NCBI GenBank assembly: GCA_947471745.1
Contig: CANJKZ010000169.1
Span: 2,798,001-2,862,000, forward strand
From: Closterium sp. Naga37s-1
Taxonomy: Eukaryota; Streptophyta; Zygnematophyceae; Desmidiales; Closteriaceae
Length of the DNA stretch: 64,000 bases
Reading direction: 5' to 3'
Shown here: positions 1-10,700 of the stretch, one piece after another
How the letters are laid out: every line of letters begins with the position of its first letter
Numbering within the stretch: the stretch's first letter is position 1
Notes under the pieces: model-generated
The model's input: only the letters and a program-made list of their open reading frames with translations
The model's database searches: none
Told to the model about the DNA's origin: nothing
Translations under genes and position numbers: made by a program

Positions 1-1440
1 ACCTGCGACACGCCGAACGTTCGACACAGGACAAAATAGAAACCGCGCACGACAAAATAGAAACCGCGCGCGAGACACAAACGACCGCGTAACACGCGTC
101 TAGCGATAACTCGCTATTGACTCGACACACACACTCGACATCATGACTCGACATTCACACACAATTATAAGCATGAAATATATATTATCCCATGCCCTCA
201 TACCATTCCATACACACACACACATTCACGCACACGGATAACAAGCCGAGTGCAAACCGTAGGGTTGCACCAACAAATTTCACCCCTTCGAAATGTTACT
301 CGAACATTCGCGAGTGTACTGCGGTTCGAGGTTACATGTGCGACTCGATGTGTTGAGTAGCTATAAACATGTTTGCTTTGTTTGCATGTGATATACTGAA
401 CATTCTGAATCACTTTGTATGAAGTGCATTCGAACCCAAAATCCAGAGAGATTCCTATCCTTCAACATAGAGCATAGTCTTCACGTTTCCAGCTATAGCT
501 CGCTCGTTTCTCAGGCGAACGAAGCAATTGACGGCTCGTTGGAAAGCTAAGACAGAGCTCTATCGTTTAGAACAATTCCCAGTTCCTGCAAAGTAGAGGA
601 GAGTCCTTTACAACAGTATGGTTATCCTTGGGTTGGATTTGAATACACTTCTGTGAAAAATATGAATTATACACCCGCAAGTGAAGCCATTCAAGCCCAC
701 CTCGACAAAGTTGCAGTGTGTTCCTCCCAACTGTCATGGCAGCATTTTGCGCGATTTTGATTCGATCCCAGAAGGTCAGCCATAGGCAGCACACCGCAGA
801 GCGACACTTGTTAATTTCGCTAAATCGCGTCGTTGTGCTGCGCTGGCTTCGCCCACGCCCCCGCACGGGGCCCAAAAACTGGATGCTGCCTGTTCGCCCA
901 AACAACACACGCTTGACGAGCTTCGCGAGTCGCGACCCACCTGGAAATCTGGTTTCTTTCCTGTTTAGCTGTTTCTGCTGTTGCTCATGGTCATCCCCAT
1001 ACACAAGTCAGTCCCAAAGTGGTGGCGTCCTCTAGAGCAGTAACACCACAGGTGACAGGAGCGACACGAGAGATGAGTGAGTCGAGACTAAGGAGGTTTC
1101 CAGGGAAGGTGTGGGAGGTGGACCATAGTCGCCGCCATCTGACCGTAGCGAAGAGGTTAGGAACCTTAACGTGACGACAAGTATACACCACATCACCATC
1201 TGTCGGGCCTTTGTTAGATTCTGGTGGTAGAGGCCAAGAATGGCCAACCTACAAGTGGCCAATCAACTCATCGCGACCGATTTCGTCGCGATTCGCTTTG
1301 ACAATCAAGCTTGGCTGAGAAAGTTAAATCTCTGGAGTTGTTTACATGAGAGCAGACCTCTGCTTAGGAGGGTACAAGAAGCAGACCTTGTGTAGCAATA
1401 CCAAGCTTGCCAGAGCAACCGCCGTGAGTTTCTCGTAATC
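1..1440. other. Unassigned left flank
   Basis: I see no convincing gene here. Short open frames exist on both strands (for example 718-1035 + and 567-1004 -), but they overlap each other, are low in recognisable motifs and look like chance frames. The last few hundred bases should contain the promoter and 5' leader of the PADRE-like gene that starts at 1441. An exon of a gene lying further left cannot be excluded. Confidence 0.4.
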
Positions 1441-2886
1441 ATGGAATCGCGACAAGTCCGAGGCCCGGCTTTGACATGCAATCAAGTCGACGTCATCCCT
1501 CGCCTCGATCGCACTCAGAGCTACCGGAAAAGCACTCCCGGGGATCGCGCCGCAAGTGACGGCCGCCGTCGCCATTGCCGCACCCAGAGCATGAGCGGCT
1601 GGGAGAGCCGCCGCGGCGGCGAGCAAGCCACGTCAGCAGCGACCGTTGCTCCTAAACGACCCGAGAGCCCACCCCAGCTCTGCCTGCCTTCCAGCGTCAC
1701 GGAGATGAAGCAGGCTTTAAGGAGTATGAAAAGTCGCACGTCGGGGAGCAGCCCGCCCCAGCTCCGCCTGCCTCTCAGCGTGAAGGAAAGGAAGTTGGCT
1801 TTAAGACGGATAAAATGCGTGGAGAAGGCGGGAGAGCATACGGGGAAAGGTGTATTTTGCGGTTCCAGTTATCGGAACAATACCAATGCCGCTTATGATG
1901 ACTCGTTATCGGATAGTCATGATCGAAGATTCTGTCGTGACGATAGCTGCGTTTGTGGCGCTTCGCGGAAGCTGACTGCGACGTTGAGGGCCGGGATCTC
2001 TCGTCGGACCAGGGGCCCTGTAGACCGTTGCTCGAACCCCGTCATCGTCGTCTTGACGGACGGAAGCGTGCGACTGTACGACGACGTCGCAGGCAGCCTG
2101 CTCGTCGCAGACATCATGGGAGACTTCCCGCGACACCAAGTCGCGCTTTCCACGTTTGCGCCCATTCCGCTCCCCCCTTCCCGCCCGTTGAGACGCGGAG
2201 TGACTTACCACTTAATCGAAGCATCGTATAAGCAGGACGACGGAGACAACTGGCAAGATCTAACGTCGCAAGCTGCGACTGTCTCTGGAGTGAAGAATAC
2301 CGCATCGAGAAAACCCTTGATCGGATTTACACGAAGCAGTAGCGCGCCCAACGGTACCTCATCATCTGCTGATGATACACGCAGTAATGGCGATTACAAT
2401 ACCCTCGGCATACCCGATGGTATAACTCATGGTAATGTTGGCGGTACACCGAATTCAGGCAGAAGCGGCGCGGAGGTGCCGCCTCGGCCGGGGCGGCGGC
2501 GCAGCTACGACACAATCCCGATCGCAATGGTCATTTCTGAGTTTGTTCCAAGTCAGCTTGATGAGAATCCACAGATTCATCGGTCTTCATCTGCGCGAAA
2601 TGGCTCACGAGTTTCGCGACCTCCGGCGTCTCCTAAAGTGGCAGCGCTTCGCTCAGAACAACCATTGCTGGACAAGGAGCTGAGCGTTGAGCAATCGAAG
2701 GATCAGAATAAGCCCAACGCGCGCTCGACTATCTCGCGCTTCGCCTCCCTGGCTTCGAGGCCGGAACCGCCACCGGAAAGATTCGCGCAGAAAATGGTTC
2801 GAGCGCGCACCCACTCATGCTCCAGCAGGCCTCGTGGAAGAACCGCATCAGACGTTCCTACGTTGGATTACAATGAAAACTACTAG
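1441..2886 (+). CDS. PADRE (DUF4228)-domain protein, single exon, 481 aa
   Basis: An uninterrupted frame runs from ATG 1441 to TAG 2884-2886. Residues about 198-265 match the plant PADRE/DUF4228 pattern: a short strand 'PVIVVLTDGSVRLYD', then 'VADIMGDFPRHQVAL', then 'PIPLPPSRPLRRGVTYHLI'. This corresponds to the family order of a 'v-h-DG-v-ey' strand, a 'advL..yPgh.v' segment and a 'pLp.d..L..G..YfLlp' end. The rest (N-terminal ~195 aa and C-terminal ~215 aa) is Ser/Arg/Pro-rich and probably disordered, as is usual for PADRE proteins, though this one is longer than the common 150-250 aa forms. Family knowledge: PADRE genes respond to pathogens and abiotic stress; molecular function is unsettled. 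It faces gene A tail to tail, with stops only 391 bp apart. The upstream in-frame start is the first good one, but an earlier exon cannot be excluded. Confidence 0.72.
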   Translation: MESRQVRGPALTCNQVDVIPRLDRTQSYRKSTPGDRAASDGRRRHCRTQSMSGWESRRGGEQATSAATVAPKRPESPPQLCLPSSVTEMKQALRSMKSRTSGSSPPQLRLPLSVKERKLALRRIKCVEKAGEHTGKGVFCGSSYRNNTNAAYDDSLSDSHDRRFCRDDSCVCGASRKLTATLRAGISRRTRGPVDRCSNPVIVVLTDGSVRLYDDVAGSLLVADIMGDFPRHQVALSTFAPIPLPPSRPLRRGVTYHLIEASYKQDDGDNWQDLTSQAATVSGVKNTASRKPLIGFTRSSSAPNGTSSSADDTRSNGDYNTLGIPDGITHGNVGGTPNSGRSGAEVPPRPGRRRSYDTIPIAMVISEFVPSQLDENPQIHRSSSARNGSRVSRPPASPKVAALRSEQPLLDKELSVEQSKDQNKPNARSTISRFASLASRPEPPPERFAQKMVRARTHSCSSRPRGRTASDVPTLDYNENY

Positions 2887-3277
2887 CTTGTTACAAGAAT
2901 AATATGCTCCATTAGCTTGTTGCCGCCAGTGGAGGGTTAGTTGTAAGGTCTCAATTTGATGCGGTTGAGAATGAGTTTGTTGCGGGGCATAACGTTTTGT
3001 CTCTTACACTGTGTTTTTTAACAATAGCCGAGTTAACGGTAGTGACCAGACTTCAGCCAGTCACACGCTGGTCTGGTCTGTGGTCCAGTCTTCACTGCCA
3101 CATCGAAGCTCAGAAGGCGAAAGCTAAGAGATCCTCGATACTACCACCTCGGTTGGCGATTGATTCATTCTATGATTGATTAATGATTCTGCCATACTGG
3201 TCTCTATACTACGGGATACTAGGGAAGCTAAGGGGAAGCACTAGAATATCCATTGACTAAATTAGATTTGAGAACAC
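2887..3277. other. Convergent intergenic spacer
   Basis: This spacer lies between the stop of the PADRE-like gene (+) and the stop of transporter gene A (-). It must hold both 3' untranslated regions and both polyadenylation sites. I see no open frame with recognisable content and no repeat. Confidence 0.5.
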
Positions 3278-3810
3278 TCATTGCAACAAACCCCGATCGA
3301 GAGCATTGGTGGATGAAGGCTGAACCTTGCCTTGGAACCACTTGGTAATGTAGTACAATGGGAAAGCAACAAAAACAAAGGCAAGCGACGCCATGGAAGG
3401 AACCGGATGAGCGAATAGCGACGTTATGACAAGAAATCTGCAACATTAGAGGGCACCACAGCACAGGGAAAAAGGGAGGACATCATATCACTCAAAAAGC
3501 TCTAACAAGAATGGTTCCATACAAAGGTTGTATGGGAGTAGAACTGGAAAGCACACAGCTAGAGCATACTTGCAATGGCAGCAGCGAGCTCAGAGTGACA
3601 ACAAAAGCAGTGTTGGGAGGACTTTAGCACAGACAAACCTCACCCACACAGCAGCGACAGGGGCAGGAAATGAAAACTCACCCACACTCGTACAGCATGA
3701 ATCGTTGCACTCACACAGCAGTGAGGAGAGCAATGATGGGAGGGAGCGGAAGGAATCGAGCCTCATATGGCCTCGGGCTGACGAGATTGTCCGTAGCTCA
3801 ATGACACACT

Positions 3811-3841
<31 letters not shown>

Positions 3842-6800
3842 ACACTCACACACACTCACACACTCTCATACACACTCATAGACACTCACACACACGCACA
3901 CACACTCACAAAAGCTCACTCATACACACTCACACACTCTCATACACACTCAATACACACTCACACAGCAGCGACGAGAGCAATGACGGGAGGGAGCGGG
4001 TAGAATCGAGCCTCATACGGCCTTGGGCCGTTGGGGATGTTTATAGCTCTATAGCACACACCCACACCCACACCCACACCCACACCCACACCCACACCCA
4101 CACCCACACCCACACCCACACCCATACCCACACCCGCACCCGCACTCACACGGCAGCGACGAGAGCAATGACGGGAGGGAGCGGGTAGAATCGAGCCTCA
4201 TACGGCCTTGGGCCGTTGGGAATGTTTATAGCTCCATAGCACACAACCACACACACACACACACCCACACCCATACCCACACCCGCACCCGCACCCGCAC
4301 CCATACCCACACCCATACCCACACCCGCACCCGCACCTGCACCTGCACCTGCACCCGCACCCACACTCACACGGCAGCGACGAGAGCAATGACGGGAGGG
4401 AGCGGGTAGAATCGAGCCTCATATGGCCTTGGGCCGTTGGGGAACGCCCATCGGAGCTTGACGAGAGCTGCTGCCACTGCTCCATAGAATATCCACGTGG
4501 CGATGCCGAAATAGTCTAGAAGCTGAGGATGGGAGCAGAAGACGAATGCGGGAGGGCATAGAAGGGAGACGTGTGGGACGGAGCTTGAAGAGAGCTGCTG
4601 CCACTGCTCCATAGAATATCCACGTGGCGATGCCGAAATAGTCTAGAAGCTGAGGATGGGAGCAGAAGAGGAATGCGGGAGGGCATAGAAGAGAGACGTG
4701 TGGGACTGAGCTTGAGGAGAGCTGCTGCCACTGCTCCATAGAATATCCACGTGGCGATGCCGAAATCGTATAGAAGCTGAGGATGGGAAACAAGAACAAG
4801 ACTCGAAAACAGGTTAAGGACAGGTAGTGCTGCTGCTTCTGCTCTGTAGAAAGCCCAGGTGGTAATGCTTAAGTAGAGGAGACTATTTGGTAAGCTGAGC
4901 AGAACAGGAAGGGCATAGGGAACAGGGAACAGGAAGGGCATAGGAAACAGGAAGGGCATAGGGAACAGGGAACAGGAAGGGCATAGGGAACAGGAAGGGC
5001 ATAGGGAACAGGAAGGGCAGGGAACAGGAAGGGCAGGGAACAGGAAGGGAAGGGAACAGGAAGGGCAGGGAACAGGAAGGGCATAGGGAACAGGAAGGGC
5101 ATAGGGAACAAGAAGGGCATAGGGAACAGGAAGGGCATAGGGAACAGGAAGGGCAGGGAACAGGAAGGGCATAGGGAACAGGAAGGGCATAGGGAACAGG
5201 AAGGGCAGGGAACAGGAAGGGCATAGGGAACAGGAAGGGCAGGGAACAGGAAGGGCAGGGAACAGGAAGGGCATAGGGAACAGGAAGGGCAGGGAACAGG
5301 AAGGGCATAGGGAACAGGAAGGGCAGGGAACAGGAAGGGCAGGGAACAGGAAGGGCATAGGGAACAGGAAGGGCAGGGAACAAGAAGGGCATAGGGAACA
5401 GGAAGGGCATAGGGAACAGGAAGGGCAGGGAACAGGAAGGGCAGGGAACAGGAAGGGCAGGGAACAGGGGGAACAGGAAGGGCATAGGGAACAGGAAGGG
5501 CATAGGGAACAGGAAGGGCATAGGGGACAGGAAGGGCATAGGGAACAGGAAGGGCAGGGAACAGGAAGGGCAGGGAACAGGAAGGGCAGGGAACAGGAAG
5601 GGCAGGGAACAGGAAGGGCATAGGGAACAGGAAGGGCATAGGGGAGCCTCAGACTACTGTGGCATTGCCACGTTCACCACAGGACTGTGGCATTGCCACG
5701 TTCACCACAGGACTGTGGCATTGCCACGTTCACCACAGGACTGTGGCATTGCCACGGGGAACATGGCATTCCGTTCTTCGTGCATGCTAGCTAATCACCA
5801 GCTGATTGGCTGCAAAGAAGAGCAGCACCATGGTCCAGCCACCCTGGGCAACTTTTGAGGCGCGTCAAAACAAGATACGACTTAGAGGCACCCCAAAAGT
5901 CTCTTGTGCTCGCAGCTCCTCACCTTCTCAAGCTGATTGGCTGCAAAGAAGAGAAGCACCATGGTCCAGCCACCCTGGGTGAAGAGAAGAGCCGCACATG
6001 GCAACTGTTCTTCATGCAAGTCAGCTGTTTGTCCCCACAGCTCCTCACCTTCTCCAGCTGATTGGCTGCAAAGAAGAGCAGCACCATGGTCCAGCCACCC
6101 TGAGTGAAGAGAGGGAGGTTGAGAGGGAAGGAGAAAAGAAAGAAGCAAGGAAGAATGGAGAGAGGAAAGGTGACGGATGAAAGAACGAGGACGAGACATG
6201 CGCAACAGACAGGCATCAAATTAGTGCAGGAGCATTTTTGCGCGCGCGCGCGCAAAAAATAGAATAAAGAAAGAAAGAAAGAAGAAAGACTCGCTTCTCA
6301 GACTCTTTGTGAGGTACGCAGCAGCGTAGTGGACTCACTATAAGGCAGAGAGCAGCGTAGTGGACTCACTATAAGGCAGAGAGCAGCGTAGTGGACTCAC
6401 TATAAGGCAGAGAGCAGCGTAGTGGACTCACTATAAGGCAGAGAGCAGCGTAGTGGACTCACTATAAGGCAGAGAGCAGCGTAGTGGACTCACTATAAGG
6501 CAGAGAGCAGCGTAGTGGACTCACTATAAGGCAGAGAGCAGCGTAGTGGACTCACTATAAGGCAGAGAGCATCGTAGTGGACTCACTATAAGGCAGAGAG
6601 CATCGTAGTGGACTCACTATAAGGCAGAGAGCAGCGTAGTGGACTCACTATAAGGCAGAGAGCAGCGTAGTGGACTCACTATAAGGCAGAGAGCAGCGTA
6701 GTGGACTCACTATAAGGCAGAGAGCAGCGTAGTGGACTCACTATAAGGCAGAGAGCAGCGTAGTGGACTCACTATAAGGCAGAGAGCAGCGTAGGGAGCG

Positions 6801-7696
6801 CCGGATTTGGTGACAGCCCCAAAGAAGCGAGGCAGACGTCCCTCCCTTGCCATGGCGTACTGTTAATTTAGAAGTGGGGTTGGAGAGGGGTGGGACGGGT
6901 GATAAGGTTGAAGGGGGTGAGTGGGGGTGTGGGGTGCACAGCTGGAAAAAGCGAGGCAGATGACCCTCCCTTGCCATGGCGTACTTTTAGTCAAGCAGTG
7001 GGGGTGGAGAGGGGTGAGGAGGGGTGATAAGGTTGAAAGGGTTGAAGGGGGAGAGTGGAGTGCACAGCTGGAAGAAGCGAGGCAGATGACCCTCCCTTGC
7101 CATGGCGTACTTTTAGTCAAGCAGTGGGGGTGGAGAGGGGTGAGGAGGGGTGATAAGGTTGAAAGGGTTGAAGGGGGAGTGTGGAGTGCACAGCTGGAAG
7201 AAGCGAGGCAGATGACCCTCCCTTGCCATGGCGTACTGTCAATCAGGGGGAGTGAAACAGGGGAGAAAGAAAATTGATGGGATTGATGGGGAAAGAGCGG
7301 GAGAAACGAGCGAAGCAACCCTCCCTTGCCATGGCACACAGGAGAGAAACAAGCGAGTGTAGAGAAACGCAAAGAGAAAGGGGACATGACAGCTGTTGCG
7401 ATTGGAGAGAAAGAAGCGAGGGAGACGGCCGTCTGTTGCCATTGCGTTGCGTACTAGACGAAACGAAAAGAAGGGTGAGGATTGATGGGGAAAGAGCGGG
7501 AGACGAGAGAAGTGAGGTGATAGGTGAGGTGTTATTTGAAGAGGAAAGCACGGGAGAAGAGAGGGGTTAGGTGAGGTGAGGATTGACGGGGAAAGAAAGG
7601 GCGAGTTTGCGCATCCCTTGCCATGGCGTACTGTCAATCAAGCATGAACGGTGAGAGGGATGAGTGTGAGTGAGGAGAGTGAGTGGTGAGTGAGAG

Positions 7697-7731
<35 letters not shown>

Positions 7732-10700
7732 CGGGAAGAAAAGCTGTACGAAGGGCAAGCAAGAGAATCGCATGCTTGAGGGGTAGAGTGAGACGTACAC
7801 ACGTATATGCCTGCTTGCCTGATTGCATGTTTCCGTGCCAGCCTGCTTTGCTTGCATGCAACTCACAAAGTATCTTGCATTGCACAGCAATGTCCCACTG
7901 GCCGAGCCCAGCACGTTAAACGCCACCAGTAGCGCCACCAGCCTGCCTGCCTGCCTGCTTTCATAGCTGTCCGCCTGTGTGTGTGCCTGATTGCCAGCCT
8001 GCTGCCTGCCTGCCTGCTTTCATGCCTGCCTGCCTGCCTGCCTGCGTGCTTGCTGCATGCAACTCACAAAGTATCGCGCGTTGCACAGCAGAGTCCCATT
8101 GGCTGAGCCCAACACGTTAAATGCCACCAGCAGCGCCACCAGCCTGCCTGCTGCCGGGCCGAACACGAGCGCCACTGAATCCACCGCCACCACCTGAGAT
8201 ATGCCTATGGCTGCAATGGCGGGGAGGGAGGAGATGAAAAGAGAAAGAGAGCAGGTGAGGGGAACACGAGAGCTACTTGAGGCCACCAGAAAGACCAACT
8301 GCAGCCTCCAGCCTACCTGCCTGCTGCCGGACCAAACAGCAGCGCCACTGAATCCACCGCCACCACCTGGGATACCCCTATGGCTGGGTGTTGAGGAAGG
8401 GAGGAGCCGAGGGGAAAACAAGGAGGGGACGGGCGGCACACACGAACACTTGAATCCACCAGCCTGCCTGCTGCTGGGCCGAACAGCAACGCCCCTGAAT
8501 CCACCGCCACCACCTGCGATATACCTATGGCTGGTGTGGGGTTGGGGAAGGCAACACAAGAAGATGATGGGAACGAGAGAGGATGTGAGGGAAACACAGG
8601 ATCTAATTGAAACCACCAGCCTGCCCTGTCTGCTGATGCACTTGAAAATATCAACAGACAGGGCACCTGTATCAGATGCATTGAGTGAGAATTGCCTTAC
8701 AGTTGATTACCTATACGAGACATGCCTTAGACAGAAGCGCACCACCACATGCTCCCTCACCTTGAGAGGGAAGGATGCAGAGATATGCCACGTTGGCAGA
8801 CAGCTGGCAAAGGATGGAAGATGGGGGGAAGGAGGGGGGAAAGATGGGGGGGAAGATGGGGTGATGATGAGGAGAAGTTGAGAAAGAAGTCGAGAGGAGG
8901 TCGAGGTTCTAGAGAGTGAGGGACGTCGTAGGAGTCACATAGATGCAGTGAACAAAGAAGGCACACACAATGGGCGTCACACTCACCAGTCTAGAAGAAT
9001 GCTCAGCAAAACTGTACTCGATACAAGCTGACACTATTCAAGCATACACAGTGGACCGCCACTCACACAAACGACGACAGCATCAGCATGATAATGGTCA
9101 GCATCGGACAAGAAAAAATAGTATTCAATATACGTGTACTCAATAGAAAATCACTCAATGGACCGCCACTCGCTCAACCGGCATGCCGATGGCGGAGAGC
9201 ATCAGATTCAATGTGAGTGTACCGAGTCAATATAAGCATACTCGATACATGCATACTCACTAAAGCAGACTCGATACACGCATACTGAGTGGACCGCCAC
9301 TCACACAGATGACAACCGCAATGAGCATGCCGATGGAGAGCGAGCGAGGCAGGTCCCTCTTTGGGCGTGTGAGAGCATAGAATAGCCCATAGAGAATGGG
9401 CGTAGTCAGTTGGCACCACACCACACCACACCACACCACACCACACCACACCACACCACACCACACCACAGCACACCACTCACACAGATGACGACAGCAA
9501 TAAGCATGCCGATGGAGAGAGAGCGCGGCAGGTCCCTCTTTGGATCCTTAAGCTCCTCCGATAGAAAGCCCAGGCAGTTCCTGGAAGAGATAGAGGCAAC
9601 AAGGGCAAGATTGCATATCACAGATAGAATAGAAATTGCAGAGTGAAATGAGAGAGCTCAATGGCAGGTCCCTCTTTGGGTTCTTGAGCTCCTCTGATAG
9701 AAAGCCCAGCAGTTCCTGAGAGGTATGACAAGGGCGGAAAGCAGTGAGGGAGGGACACAAAAATCGCATGAAGAAGAGTCGATGAGGAGTGAATCAAGCG
9801 GGGGCTTCAATGGGAGGTCCTTGTCTTTGGATTCTTGAGCTCCTCTGAGAGGAAACCCAGGCAATTCTTGAGAGGTGTTAAGGGAGGAAGTGGAGCAGAG
9901 GGCAAGAAATCATATTGTACAAGGTAAACGATAGAATGAAACGAGAGAACATCATGGCGGGTCCCTCCTTGGGTTCTTGAGCTCCTCTGATAGATAGCCC
10001 TGGCAGTTCCTGCGAGATGGTTAGGGAGAAGGGGCAATGCTTTTCATTGCACCTACCAGTGCCACTCTGCCAGTCACCCACCACCCATCCACTCACTCAC
10101 CATCTATCTATCCATCAAGGAGACATGACGGCAGGCAGCAAGCCCAGCGCCCAGTCTGCTGCAGTCTCCTTGACTCATAGTTGAAGGGCTGCAGTAGTTG
10201 TAAAGACGCTTCAGCAAAGGAACAACAGTGAAGGCAGCAGCAGCAGGAAGGCAGGGGGGGGTGTCCAGCGGCTTGTGGCAGGCAGCATACCTTGCTACCA
10301 GTGTGCCCTTCTCTTTCTGCCCTCCTACTACTCACTCACCATCCATCGAAGGCCCAAATGGCAGCAGGAAGGTAGGGGAGGGCGGAGACTGTGCAGCGGA
10401 TTGTGGCAGCTTACCTTGCAGCCAGCGTTCCATTCTCCCACGCACTCACCATCCGTCAAACGCCCATATGGCTGCAACCAGCCCAGCGCCCAGCCTGCTG
10501 AGGTCAAGCGAGTCCAGCGGAGGGAGCGGCTGAAGGAGGTTGGCAGTGGCAGTGGCAGGGCCGTGGAGCAGCATGAAGGCAGGGGCGGCGGCGAGGATTA
10601 TGGCGATGAGGAGAGCCTTGGAGAGGGAAAGCAAATTCTGCAGCCACGTGCCTGCTTCGACTCCTGGAAGTGGGAGGGGGAGAGATGGGTGGAAGCAGAG

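Noticed and set aside
4516..5639. Minus-strand 218-280-aa frames of Pro-Phe-Leu-Phe-Pro repeats
   Set aside because: Product of the 15/18-bp minisatellite; only its lower end overlaps real exon 12 codons.
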